Part shown: one piece after another, positions 1 to 12,600 of the stretch
Position numbering within the stretch: position 1 is the stretch's first letter
Layout of the letters: every line of letters starts with the position of its first letter
Assembly: GCA_024291935.2 (NCBI GenBank)
Contig: JAGTYA010000026.1
Span: forward strand, 2,343,501 to 2,407,500
Reading direction: 5' to 3'
From: Okapia johnstoni
Taxonomy: Eukaryota > Chordata > Mammalia > Artiodactyla > Giraffidae
DNA: 64,000 bases
Position numbers and translations under genes: made by a program
Notes under the pieces: model-generated
Databases searched by the model: none
Seen by the model: only the letters and a program-made list of their open reading frames with translations
Told to the model about the DNA's origin: nothing

Positions 1-1056
1 AGAGATTAAATAACACTTTTCTAAATAAGACACTGGCCAAAGAAGGTATGTCAAGAAAAAATTTCAAATTCTTCGAACTAAATGAGAATGAAAACACAAC
101 TTATCAACATTTACGGGATGCGGCAAAAGCAGTGTTCAGAAGAAACCTGGAACACGGAATGCATTCATCAAAAGAGAAAAAATATCTGAAATGTGATATC
201 ACCTTAGGAGACGACAGCATACCCGAATACCTGAACCAAGGGCGCCCCGCGGAAACCAGAGGTCAGTATCGCTCACGAACGCAGATTAAAAACCGTTAAC
301 AAAATATTAGCAAGGTGAATCTACAGAAGCGTAAAGGGACTCATACGCCACAACCAAGCTCACTGCACGTGCGCAGGCTGGTTCAACTTTATAAAATCAA
401 ATAATGCAAATTACCACATCAACAGACTTAAAAAAGAAAAATCGTATGATCATTTATCAGTATCAGTATCGTATCGTATCAATGTAGAAAAAGCACTGGG
501 CAAAATCCAACATCTATTCATGACAAAAACTCTCAGTCGACTAGGAATGGAGGAGCCCTTCCTCAACTTGACAGAAAATAGCCACAGAAAGCCTACAGTT
601 AACAGCAGACTCAAGGGTGAGGGACGTGAAGCCTTCCCGTTAAGACGAGGTGTAATGCAAGCAGCTCCTTTCTCATCACTCTTCCAACATCCAACTGGAA
701 GTCCCCGCTGATGCAATAAGGCAAGAAAAAGGGGGGAAAAAAGATACAGATCTTCTTCAACTTATGACAGGATTATCGATCCTTCTTAAGTCGAAAATAC
801 CATTAAGCTGAAAAATGTATTTAACGAACCTACCAAACATCCTAACTTAGCCTGGTGTACCTTAAACATGCTCAGAATACGTTAGCCTACAGTTGGAAAA
901 ACCATCCAACACCAATCCGACTTTACAAATAAGTGCTGACTACCTCGTGTCATGTACTGGATGCTGTACTGAAAGTGAAAAACAAGATGCCTGTGTGGGC
1001 ACAGAGTCACTGCAGATATACCAGGCTTTTTTGTTTTTAAATGAACCACTGTTCTT

Positions 1057-1336
1057 TTTATTTACTTATTTATTAAGGCTGTGCTGGGTCTTCACTGCTG
1101 CACGGGCTTCTCTGTAGTTGCAGCGAGTGGGGACTCCTCTCCAGCTGCAGCGCGCGGGCTTTTCGTTGCAGTGGCGTCTCTCATGGTGGCTCCTGGGCTC
1201 CAGAGCACGGGCTCAATAGTTGCGATTCGTGGGCTTGTTGCCCCCCGGCGTGTGGGGTCCTCCCAGGTCAGGGGCTGAACCCACGTCCCCGGCACCGGCA
1301 GGCAGATTCTCTGCTGAGCCACCAGGGAAATCCGGT
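1057..1336 (-). mobile_element. CHR-type tRNA SINE
   Basis: The reverse-oriented element opens with a T-rich tail (TTATTTATTAAGG), passes through GCTGTGCTGGGTCTTCACTG, and ends CTGCTGAGCCACCAGGGAAAT, the inverted tRNA-like head of this ruminant/cetacean SINE group. Confidence 0.85.
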
Positions 1337-1969
1337 GCCTCAGTTGTCTACCCTCGTGATCGGGTAGCCAGCTGGGAGCTGAGGCTTACTGCTGACGCCC
1401 AGCAACCCGGGAGAGCAGGAGACTGCGTATCGCTAGCCCAGGAGAAGATCAAAATCGAAAGCTCAGCTTCTACTGGATATTTATCGCTTTTGCACCATTT
1501 TAAAGCCAAAAAATCTTAAAAGTCGTATTGTCCGGGGTCAGGGACCTATATGCTAAGACATACATTTGGATTTGAAATTAAAATCCCAATACCGTTTACA
1601 TTAGCTCCCCCAAAATGAAATACCTACATGTGAGTTTTACCAAGTACACACAAGATCTACATGAGGAAAACTACAAACGTCTGAAGAGAGAGACGGAGCG
1701 AGATTTCACATCTGTGGGCAGGAAGATTCAACACCGTCAAGGTATCAGATCTTCCCAACTTGATTTATAGACTCAGTTCAATCCTCATTAAATTCTTATC
1801 AAGTCGTTCTATGGGTATCGACAAACGGAATCTCAAGTTTACAAGGACAGGAGGTGAAAGACCCAGGAAAGCCAACCCAGCACTGAAGGAGGAGAACCAG
1901 GCCGGAGGACCGACGCTCCCCAACCTCGAGACCTGCCGTCGAGCTACGGCAATCAAGACAGGGTGGCGC

Positions 1970-2157
1970 TGGAACCTCTGTGGTGGTCCAGTGGGTTAGA
2001 ATCCACCCTGCAATTCAGGGGACTCATGTTCGACCCCCGGTCAGGGAACTTAGATCCCACGTGATGCAGAGCAAGTAGCCCGTGTGCCACAACTGCAGAG
2101 TCCACCCACCACAATGAATGATACTGCAGGCCCAACGCAGCAAAACACAAAAAGACT
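1970..2157 (+). mobile_element. CHR-type tRNA SINE
   Basis: The head reads TGGTGGTCCAGTGGGTTAGA, followed by GGTCAGGGAACTTAGATCCC and an A-rich end. It is inserted in the surrounding L1 fossil. Confidence 0.85.
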
Positions 2158-3974
2158 GTGGGGCTAACAAGGAAAGTGATGGAAGAGAACAGAGTCCACA
2201 AACAGACTCATATAAATACACTCGACTGCTCTTCGACAAAGGAGGGAAAGCAACACAAGGGAGCAAAAACCGTCTCTGACGAACTGTGCTCAACAGCTGG
2301 GCGTCATGTGCAAACCATGGATCCAGAGGCAGCCATCGCACGCTTCGCAAGAGCTGACTCACACTGGAACACAGACCTAAATGCAAAATGGGAAACTATA
2401 ATACTCTAGAAGATAACACAGGAAAAACCTAGATGACCTTGGGTTCGGCGATGACTTCTTCCCAACACCACCAGTGCCTGGTTCTTGAAAAGTAAGAACT
2501 GGTAGGCTGGATTCGTTTACAAGTACAATTTTCTCCTCTGGGAAAGACACTGTCAAGAGAATGAAAAGACAGGCCACAGACTGGGAGAAAATATTTGCAA
2601 AAGACGGGTCTGATAAGGGACTGTTCTCCAAGATAAACAAAGACCTCTCAAGACTCAATAATGAGCAAACTGCCTGATTGCAGAATGGTCCAAAGACGCT
2701 AACAGATACTCCACCAAACACGATACAAGATGGAAAACAAATACCTAAAGATCTTGCACATCATCGTCAGGTAAACCCAAACGAAAACAAGCGCCCGCTG
2801 CACAGCGCCGAGAACAGCCAGATGCTGAAGGCCGACAGCCGTGCGGCGAGGAGCCGGAGCAACCGGACCCGCACCATCCCTGGCCGGGGTGCGAAAGGGC
2901 GCGGCCGCTTTGGAAGCTTGCTGGTTTCTTAACACACTACACGTCCTCTCACCACGTGGTCCAGCAGCTAAGCTCCTTGGTATTCACCCAAAGGAGCTGA
3001 AAATTTATGTCCACACATAACGGGGGTGTTGTAGAAGCATTATGCGTCACTGCCAAAATTTGGAAGCAACCAAGATGCACTTCAGTAGGTGGATAGATAG
3101 ATCCACTGTGGTTCATCCAGACATGGACTAACCTTGAGTGCTCAAGAGAAACCAGCTCTCAAGCCCTGATAAGACCTGGAGGAACCTTCAGTTCGTATCA
3201 CTAAGTGAAAGAAGCCAACGCAAGCAGGGCACACACTGCAATACTCCGAGTCTGTGATATTCAGAAAAGGCAGAACTCTGGAGCCAGTAAAAGGCTCTGT
3301 GGTTCCCAGGGTTTGCGGGTGAGGAGGGTGGAGTAGAGAGGCCGTTCGGGGCAGGGAGCTGACCGTGTATGAGGACATAAGGGCAGCGACACATCATCAC
3401 ACACATGTCCAGACCCGCACAAGGTACAACCCCAGGAGAGACCCAGGGTAAACGGGGGACCCTGGGTGACGACAACGTGTCAGTGGAGCTTTACCAGCTG
3501 TAACAAACAACAGCTCTGTGGGGGATGCTGACGGGGACAAGGCTCCGCGTGCATGGGGGCGGGCTGGGGAGGGGAGGGGCACGGGAAACCTCTGCGCCTT
3601 CCTGTCCATTTCTCCGTAAGCCTGAAACTGCTCTAAGATAATACACTCTTTACAAGTCTTAGTGAAATGGAAAGAGAGGTCCAACACAGCCAGAGGCAGA
3701 TCTCTGAAGTGATCCTTCAGTATATAACATTTAAAGCCCACGGTGTCTTGTGTGGGACTCGACAAGCGGAGGAGCATTCACAACACATCTGGAGAACAAA
3801 ACCAGGGTGAGGCCTCGGGGCCAAGACACCATGGCACTCGCGCAGGGCGGCTAACCGACCAGAGGAACCGAGCCGAGACCCAGCACACAGCAGAGGGCTC
3901 TGCAGGTCCCGGAGGGGAGCGGGGCTCCCCATGTTTGGGGAGGGCTGGATCCCTGCTCGGACGACTTACATAAC

Positions 3975-4526
3975 TAAGTCTGGGGAGGCCCCTGGCGGCC
4001 CAGCGGCCGAGCCCCCGCGCTCCCAGTGCAGGCAGCCCAGGTTCAATCCCTGCTCAGGGGACTGGATCTTACAACTGGGAGCTCGCGTGCTGCCGGATGA
4101 AGCCTGGGACTGTCACACTGAGGGAAGTGAGCCAGAGAAGCAGGGATATCACTCATACTGGCACCTAGAAGGAAATGATACAAATGAACTGACTTACAGA
4201 ACAGAAACAGACTAAGACAACGAACTTACGGTCACCGGGGAGCTGGGGGGAGGGACGCAGCGAAGGGACAGCTATGGAGTTTGTGACTGAGGCGCACACA
4301 CTGCTGTGTTTAAAACGGACACGGGGAACTCTGCCCAAGGCTATGTGGCAGCCTGGATGGGAGGGGGATTGGAGGGAGAGGGGACACGTGTACACGTATG
4401 GCTGAGTCCCTCTGCGGTCCACCTGAAACCATTGCAACATTGTTAATTGGCTATACGCCAACATAAAATAAACAGTTAAAAAAAAAGCTCACATGCTGCA
4501 ACTAAGACCCGGTACAGATACACACA

Positions 4527-4558
<32 letters not shown>

Positions 4559-4565
4559 GAAAAAA
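3975..4565 (+). mobile_element. CHR SINE split by an L1 3' end
   Basis: The SINE head and body lie at 3975-4093. A tail with CAACTAAGACCCGG and a (CA)n stretch lies at 4486-4565. Between them, 4094-4485 is an L1 3' end. The imperfect duplications at 4080-4093 and 4486-4499 (AGCTCRCRTGCTGC) are its target-site duplication, so the L1 is younger than the SINE. Confidence 0.8.
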
Positions 4566-4574
4566 CCCCTCAAA

Positions 4575-5950
4575 AACCAACAAATTCTGGGGGATCAAAG
4601 ACTTAAATATGAACTATACAACTTTAAAATCTTTAGAAGAAAACACTGAAGAAGATATTCATGTTTCAGGGTAAGAAAGATTTCTTAAGACAAAAACGCT
4701 AAGGATAAAAGGAGAAGCTTGATAAAGTTGACTGCATTAAAACTAAGACTTCGTGTTATTAAAAAAAAGAAAGCCACAAATTAGGAAAAACTGTTTGCAA
4801 CACATTTAAATGACAAACAGCTAGTGTCCAGGAAACATAACGATGCTTACAAACCAGTAAGAAGACAAACCTCCCAGGGGAAAATGGCATGGAAGATGCC
4901 TGTGCAGAATGACGACCAGAAGGTGAACATGTGAAAGGATACTCAGTCCCACGAGAGGATAGAGAAACACAATTTCAAACCACAGTAGTTACCACCTGAC
5001 AGTTTACATCTGACACACAGGAACGAGCCTCGCCACACAATGTGCTGCTGTACAGGCGAACCAACAGGACACAGGGAACAGGCAAGCAGGAGGGCACAGT
5101 CACAGGTAAGGCATCTGGTCTGCACCGAAAGGCTCTGCAGCGCGGCTGTACCCCGAGCCACTTGGCATGGACCAAGTATGACCGTGGACATTTTGAAAGT
5201 CAAAGTCGCTCAGCCGTGTTCGACTCTTTGTGACCTCATGGACTATACAGTAAGTGGAATTCTCCAGGCCAGAATACTGGGGTGGGTAGCCTTTCCCTTC
5301 TCCAGGGGATCTTCCCAACCCAGTGATCGAACCCAGGTCTCCCGCATTGCAGGCGGATTCTTTACCAACTGAGCTATCAGAGAACCAAACTCCAAGGACC
5401 CCTTGGCATGGATCAAATGTCCTGCAAAGCCACGAAGTAACATTTATTACTGCAAAGCAACACAGTGGTTCCTCAGAATACTGGGTTGAGTTTCTGTATG
5501 AGCCGCTTCTGGGGGTCTGCACACCGTGTTCACAGCAAAGGTGAAAACAACGTTCATCAAAGATGACAGGATACACAAAACGTGGTCCAGCCCACATGAT
5601 GGAATATTAGTCTCGAGAAGAAGGGACCTTCTGACATAGGCTACGACATGCACGAACCTTGAGGACAGTCTGCCATGTGAAATAATCCAGCCACTAAAGG
5701 AGGAATCTCAAATGACCCACGTCTGTGAGATCCCGAGAGCAGCTGCATCCAAAGGGGTGGGAGGCAGGACGGTGGGACCAGGGGCTGGGGGTGGGCGAGC
5801 GTTTCCCGGAGACAGCGCGTCAGTTCGGGAAAATGAAAACCGTTTCTGGAGACGGGCAGTGGTGGTGCTCAAGCAACGACGTGAATGTCCTTAAAAACGG
5901 TGAAGGCGGTCAAGTGCATGTTACGCCCACTGTACAACTTTAATAAGAAG
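4575..5950 (+). mobile_element. L1 3' fragment containing a Bov-tA SINE
   Basis: Degenerate L1 ORF2/3'UTR sequence, for example the region around GGGGATCAAAGACTTAAATA near 4590. It is interrupted by the SINE at 5192-5392. No open frame of significance remains. Confidence 0.7.
5192..5392 (-). mobile_element. Bov-tA SINE
   Basis: This is the reverse-oriented BovB-derived block: GTCGCTCAGCCGTGTTCGAC, then CCAGAATACTGGGGTGGGTA, and the inverted tRNA part ending TTACCAACTGAGCTATCAG. Confidence 0.92.
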
Positions 5951-6526
5951 GACGCTCCTGGAATCGCTGAAATAATTCCCAGCATCACTGCTGGAAACAC
6001 AGACACGGAACCAGCTTCCGGCTGGCCCGAGGCATCCCCAACCCCGTGTGTGGTCTCAGAAGCAGGCACGGGAAAGCCTCGTCCCCACGACCCTGTGCCC
6101 CCGACCCCCCACCCAGCTCGGGACATGCACAGCCAGGAGCGGAGGCCCTGCAGGCGGGCACCCCGACACGGCTGCACCCGGGCCTGGCTGCTGTCTTCCA
6201 GGCCTGATCCTTCCTGCAGGTTCCGTGAGCGGCCAGCAGGCGGCGCTGCTGTCCAGGAGGAGGACCACGGGGACCCAGGGCGCTCAGGCCCGAGGAGGCG
6301 GGACCGCGGTGGGAGAGGGGGTTTGCGGCTCAGGCCCAAGGACGCCGCTGCCCTCAGGGGCAGCAGACCGCGCTCCCGCCCAAGGGGGACCCGCGGCTTC
6401 CCGGCTCGGCTTCCCCAGGTGGTGCTGCTACAAGCGGTGGACAGAGACCCCGAGGAGGCCGAAGAACCTTGGGAAGCCGGCCCCGCCCCGCGCCTCCCGA
6501 GGCCGGCGGACGCACCTCAGCCTCAC

Positions 6527-6677
6527 CTGCACGCGGCCGTCCAGCTCCTGCCCGGCCAGGCCAGCCCGCAGGGCCCCCTCCAGCGGCTCCGCGGCCTGCG
6601 CCACGGCGCGCTGCAGGCGTTCGAGCATCTGCCTCTTGTCCGGGTCCACGGTCTCCTGCAGCTTTCGCGGAGAACGG
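6527..6677 (-). CDS. CARS1: CARS1 exon with an apparent one-base frame break
   Basis: The exon starts after ACAG (6678-6679) with codons for P-F-S-A and ends at CAG|GTGAGG. Its length is 151 nt, but the flanking phases need 150. From 6655 down it reads [20 protein letters not shown]... as in CARS1. The first codons (PFSA-K) are in a different frame. Removing one A from the run at 6663-6665 would give a continuous [14 protein letters not shown]. Either this is a base-call or assembly error, or the frame is rescued by splicing to the in-phase but pyrimidine-poor CTGCAG ending at 6656. Confidence 0.85.
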
Positions 6678-9600
6678 CTGTGCATGTGAGGAGAGGCCAC
6701 ACCGTCAGCCCCGCTCAGCAGAGCCCCGCGCTCCCTGCCGGCTCCACGCGGAAGAGGCCGGTCCTGCCCACTGCCCGCGGCCGCCGGGGGTCCGGGTCCC
6801 AAGGGCGTCACCCCGCGTGTCCCCAGGAGGCAGGTTGAGCTAAGGTCGCTGGGCCCCGTCCCTCTGAGGTGACCCTGGACTGAGGCAGCTGCCCTACGGC
6901 CGTGCCCGGGAAACACGGGGGTCCCCACGACTCGCCTCCACCACAAAGGCCCCAGTGCTCAGCCTAGAGGACAACTGCTAAGCTCTGATTTTATTCCTAG
7001 TTTTTCTTCCAGAGATAACACGTCACAAGCACAAAGGCAACCATTACTGTGATTACTAAAGACGGTGATTATTAAGAAAAAGAACCTGCCTCATCTGACC
7101 TCAAAATATAATAGCCATAATCTGTAACACTGTTTTTTCAAAACCAAATATTAGCCTGGAGAGAACTAATTTATTCAGATTAACTCTGAAAATCTCCAGG
7201 ACCACCCACTTAGGAGGCCTGGCAGCTTCGCCTCTCGGTCACACGCCTTTGGTCCGGTCGTGACTCCAGGTGGAAGGTTCCTGGGTCAGCGCAGACCACA
7301 GGGACCAGCGCTGAGCGTCCCGCAAGTGGCAGGAGTGGTCACCGCCCCCGCCCCACCCTCAGCGTCTCTGCTGGTGGTTTTCCCCACGGCCCGGGGGAGC
7401 TCCGCGATGGACACCTCGTGACCCTGCGTGTCGCGGAGCCTGCTGAGGACGGTCCCCGTGCTGGGGGGCAGTCGGGGGGGTGGACATGGGGACCCGGAGC
7501 GGCAGTGACCCACCTGCAGGGCGGCTCGCACGTCCTCCAGCAGCTGCGCTGCCCGGGGCTGCGTCTCCCGGTACCGCTCAAACAGGTAGTTCTGCCGAGC
7601 CCTCTTGATGATCTGGGAGCAGAGAAGAGAAGACGGGTCAGCTGGGCAGTGCCCGGTCCCTGCGCAGAGGGTGACCCTGAGCAGGGGTGGCGGGGGCCCG
7701 GCTGCTATAAGCAGCATCCGAGAACCCAGCTCCCCTCGCCCTCCTGAGCGGGGGTCAGCCCGAGCCCACCCTCCCCCACCTGTGCCCCGGGGGTTGCTCA
7801 CATTTACCCGGCTTTTCAACAGCATCAAAGCAGCTGAACACGTAGCATTACCCGCATGAACCGCAATACAAGTCCCGCAGGGTGGGCTTCAAACAGCGTG
7901 TATTGAGCTAAGCTGGCTCAAGCCAACGTGACTTTATTAACTCACCCAAGGTCATTTCTTCCCTCATGCCATCCACTGTACTTAAAATTTAATCCCCAGA
8001 ACTCCCTTCACCTTATCGTCAACGTCCGTGATGTTCATGCAGTAGAAGACGTCAAATTTGAAGTAATCCCTCAGCACTCTTCTCAGAATATCAAAGGATA
8101 TGTAGGACCTGGAGCAACAGGAGACAGGTCTTTCCACCCGGCAGACCATGTGCATCGTGGGAGAAGGGCCCGCCTCGCCCCACGGCCCCAGCCCCCGGCC
8201 GGCCACAGAGCAGCAGGTGGGGAGGACTCTCAGGCGCAGGAGAGCGTCTGGTCAGAGTCCAGAGGGGCAGTGTCGAGGCTGCGGGGACTACTTCCGTTTG
8301 GCTGTCTGGACTCTAGTTTTTCTACAGCGAGTATTCACAAAACAAGAAGCTTTCATCTTAAAAATAAGACAGAAGAGCTGGGTGCCGAGCCTCCGCTCGG
8401 GGCTTGGGTGCCCTCCTACCTGGCGTGCCCCATGTGGGAGGCGTCGTAGACGGTGGGCCCGCAGCAGTACCACGTCACCCTCCTCCCGTCTTGTGGCACA
8501 AACACGTCCTTGGTTGGAAACAAGGGAATGAGTGTTACGAGGGGCGCAGGACCACTGCCGGCGGCCACGAGTGGCTCGCGCACGTCCACAGGGACCACGC
8601 AGTTTGCAGAAAGCCGTGGTCATCTGGCTGGGGGCTGGGGAGCCGCACTGGACCCGACGGTGAGCTCCACGACCCTGGGGCCCGGGGAGCAGGCCTCCTC
8701 CTCCCTGGGACTCCACGCACGGACACAGGCCAGGGGTCAAGGAGACGGGCGCCCCTGATTCTGCTGCTTTAACGAGAGCAGCCTCCATCCATCAGGCACC
8801 TGCCGTGAGCCAGGCCAGAGCCGAGCGTGCTGACTGCCCGACACTCGATCCCAGGAACAACGTGAGGATGGAGTCTTCCTGTCCCAGCTGCCCGGGGCCC
8901 GCACTCCTGGAGGAGCCGGCCTAGAGCGTGAGGCCTCCCGGAGACGGCCCGAGGTCTCAGGTCAGTTCAGGGCCTGCTGTTTCCAACCCGTCCCCCGGGG
9001 GGGGGCCCTGCCGCCCATCTGCTCAGGGTGCTGGCCCACGGAAACCCGTCTGCCCTGGAGCCTCTGATCCCACTGAGCGAGCTCCGGCCAGTTCAGGGCC
9101 AAGCCTGCCTCACCCTCGTGCCTGCCGGGCTCCCAACAGCCACGGGCCCCGCTCAGCAGGCACTGTAACAGCAGGTGCCACCACGTGTCCCCCACGAGGG
9201 CATGCCCACTCGTGGCCCTGCGCACACCCAGAGCCAGGAAGCCGACGGGCAACCCAAGGTGTGCACACGCGTGTGCACGCACGCTTCCAAAGACAGCCCC
9301 GCCGAGGACGCTCGCCCACTAGCCGAGGGGTCCTCCGGAGCTGCCCTACCTTCCTCCGGGTCAGGCTGTTGTACAGGTGGAGCTGGCACGGCTCGGACCT
9401 GGCTGGAGGAAACCATGTGGGCTGCGCACGGCGGCCTCTGCCTGCTGGCGGGGAGAGCACAGCTGGGTCACCACGGGATTCTGATGGTGTGGCCCGACCC
9501 AGCACCACCGCCCCCAACCCCCGCTCTGCTTCCTCACGTCTGAGCGGCAGCGCGTCCCACAGCCCCTTCCCTCGGGCCAGAGACGGCCCGCCACACCCGC

Positions 9601-12600
9601 CTCCCAGCACGGGGCACCCGCTCGGCCAGAGGTGCACAGGCAGGCCACGGGGCTGGACCGAACGCACCTGGTCACACCCCCAGGTGCCCGCCTGCCCCCA
9701 GGAGGACGCCTCTCTGGGGGATTCGGGGGATGGGGACCACCTCCAGGCCCAGGAGCCAGGTCAGGCCAGAAAGAGCCGCTGGCCCGTGGCCGCAGATGGT
9801 CAGTAGCATGGCCTGCAGCTCAGGCCCATCTCCACCAGTGAGTGGCCGGCTCCCCATCCCCACAACATGCAGGCTTCCAGGCACGGCTCTGATGCAGAGC
9901 CCACGGCTCCTCACTGGTCCCCGATGCCTTTGAGAACAGCCCGTGGTCCACGCCACGGCGGGGGGAGGGGGCTCACGGAGCCCAGCCTCCTCTGGTTACA
10001 GTCACGGGGAAGCCCCGCTCTCCTCCCTGACCCCCATCATCTCCTCCTGGCCATTCATCCCCCTGCCTGTGCTGCTCTGAGCCTGAGCCTCCCACTGCAC
10101 GAAGGGCAGGCCTGACAGTCTGTGTTCTGAGAGCCTGGGAGGTGGGTGGGGTTGAGGGGGTAGCTCTGTCCTGAGGCCCTGGGACAGACGCCACGTCTTC
10201 ACATACCCCCTCACCCGGGGCACTGGTGACCCTCCCGCCACCCCGGTGCACTGCTACACGCCTAACCCGGCCGTGCTTGGCTGCCCGCGCCCTGAGCCCG
10301 CATGGGCCGCGTGCCCCCTGCACCCCTGCGGGCACAGGCACAAGGTCTCAGCGCCGCCACATCCTCCCACTGCCACGTCTGTGAAGCGACTGTCCCTGCC
10401 CGGCGCAGAGTCCATGTCGAGCGCGGCCACCAGAGGACCGCCCAGTGCTCCCCGAGGGTCACGGAGGACTCAGCCCTGGGCTCGGCCAAGGGCCACCCGG
10501 AGGATGCACACAACTGACTGGTGAAGAGGTGGGAGACAGCTGTCTGTGTGTGTGCGTGTGCGTGCGCGTGCATGTGCGCACGTGTCCGCACACGCGCAGT
10601 GGGCGGGGGACGGCAGACACAGAGCCACCCAGCAGCTCCCGACTCCAGGCAGGTGCCAGCAGGCTCCCGGGGGGCCAGGCCCAAGTTGCAGACACACGGA
10701 AGGGCTCCTGTGGTCAGCAGCCGTCCAGGCTTCACCACAAACACAGCTGGCGACTCAGCGACACTCCCCGTGGCCCTCTGTGCCGCCTGCCGCTCCCCGC
10801 ACAAGAGACGCCGCTGCCCCTGGGGGTGACAGGGAGAGGGCCGGAGCTGCCCACATGCGTGCCAGGAGCCAGGGTGAAGGTGGGGCTCGCAGGACTGAAG
10901 GCTCATGTGAGGGGGCAGCAGCGACAGGACCCAGCAGTGGGCACAGGCAGGCGCCTGGCCAGAGGGACGCCCTCCAGGACACTGGGTCACACTCGGACCT
11001 CCGCGCCCCCCGGAGAGCAGCTGGTCCAAGAGCTGGTGAGCAGTCACAGAAATCGGCGCTTACGATCCCCTGGCCAAAGGGACAATCAGGAGGCGTCCCC
11101 GGGGGCCCCGGCTTAACAAGAAGGAAGGGTCTCCAGAGGCCCTGGGGGACCCACTGCCCTGCGCCCGGCACCGACGGTCTCCACCGGGCACAGCCCCCCA
11201 TCTGAGCCCGCCCTTCCTCCCACTGCTCGGAAACAGCACACACGCCTGTGCCTGGCACCCCTGCCTGGGCACGTGCAGAAACGCAGCTCTGACCCACGAG
11301 CGTACAACCAGCCCGCCCAGCTCACCGAGACCCGGAAAGTGAGGCTCCAGGCAGGGAGGGTGTTGGCAGGGGGAACAGAGAGGCTGTGCCAGCCCGCGCC
11401 TGCGTGCCCCAGGGGCCACACGCACTGTAGCCTCGCAAGAGGGGCAGCTCAGAGGGTCACATCCTGGGGACCCGCCCAGCCGCAGACCACCCGCTCCCCC
11501 CGCTCCCCATGGGGCAGAGCAGGCCCTGAAGCACCTCTTGGGAGGGGGATGGGGCGGTGGGGGGCGGCAGAGAGCACCCCGGGGGAGGGGCTGTCTGGAC
11601 TGAGCCCCGCTCCAGGGAAGGAGCTCCAGGGAGGGCACTCTAGACGCAGCACAGTGGGCCCCCCACGCTGGGGCCGCAAAGAGGGGAGGGAGCGGGGGAG
11701 GGGCTCAGTCACAGCTGGGCCCCCCTGGGTCTGAGCCGCACCCGGGGCTGCTGAGGCCCCTGGCCGCGGAAGAGGCACAGTGACGGGGACAAGCCAGCAG
11801 CGGGCACACGAGGGGATGCTCGAGGAGGGGGACACAGAGGGAAGGGGGGCTGGGGGCGGAGGGACCCGCCCACCCAGGACAGGCCAGGGGACATCTGGGA
11901 CGGGCCAGTGAGGCAGATGCTCGGCCACTGGCTCCCAGGGACTCGGCGAGGACAGCGACTCGGGGGGTTCTGGGCCCAGCCCACCAGCCATGCCCTGGCA
12001 CTCGGTCGGGGTCCCCGCGGGCCCCCTGGAGGTGTGTCGGGGCACCAGGGAGGCCTCCCCGCCCCGGGGAACCCACAACCCCCTTTGCAGGGGCAGACAC
12101 CGCCCTTCCCAATGGACGCCTGTATCAACTCTCCCCACAAGCTCCAGGTTGGAGGTTGGAGCTCCAGACAGATGGACAGCCACGCCCACCCTGACCCCAC
12201 CCCGGAGGCCACGCCCCAGGGAGAAGCACTGTCTTCACTGACGAAGGGGCGTCTGCGGCAAGATCACCCCAGAAGCCAAAGGCCACCCCGCCCCGCCCTG
12301 GAGGAACACGGCCCCACATCCGCCCCGTTACCGGGGGGACCCAGCAGAGGGCAGGCCCTGGGCAGGTCCCCAACGTCCCAGATGAAAGTGAAAGCCACTC
12401 ACTCGACTCTTTGAGACCCCGTGGACCATACAATCCATGGGATTCTCCAGGCCAGAATACTGGAGTGGGTAGCCGTTCCCTTCTCCAGGGGATTGCCCAG
12501 CTGAAGGATCTGGACAAGACCCCACAGGCTGCCCGGCCCAGCAGGGACCAATGAAACCACACATGGAACCCCCCGCCCTCCCGCTCAAGGGGGTGCAGAC

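Larger units (their letters stand above)
1..3200 (+). mobile_element. Old L1 ORF2/3' fragments, interrupted by SINEs
   Basis: Translated pieces resemble L1 ORF2: NENTTYQHLRDAAKAV near 100-180, EKALGKIQHLFMTKTLSRLG near 490-550, and the nucleotide block around 1640-1760 (ORF2 C-terminal region). Further ORF2/3' sequence is recognisable at 2450-3120. Many stops and indels are present. It is a fossil without coding capacity. Confidence 0.75.
1..6526. other. CARS1 intronic sequence dominated by old repeats
   Basis: No CARS1 exon was found 3' of 6527. The stretch consists of diverged L1 (1-3200, 4094-4485, 4575-5950) and SINEs. A unique GC-rich segment at 5960-6526 has open frames on both strands but no recognisable exon. 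Confidence 0.7.

Noticed and set aside
48..299. 83-codon frame resembling a small gene
   Set aside because: Part of a degraded L1 ORF2 (NENTTYQHLRDAAKAV).
5885..6527. Next CARS1 exon (the VLLEEAKDLLSDWLD block) sought just 3' of 6527
   Set aside because: No matching sequence found down to coordinate 1. The exon must lie outside the window.
5885..6838. 317-codon plus-strand frame opposite CARS1
   Set aside because: GC-rich antisense frame across an intron and a CARS1 exon. No recognisable domains, and the splice structure is on the other strand.
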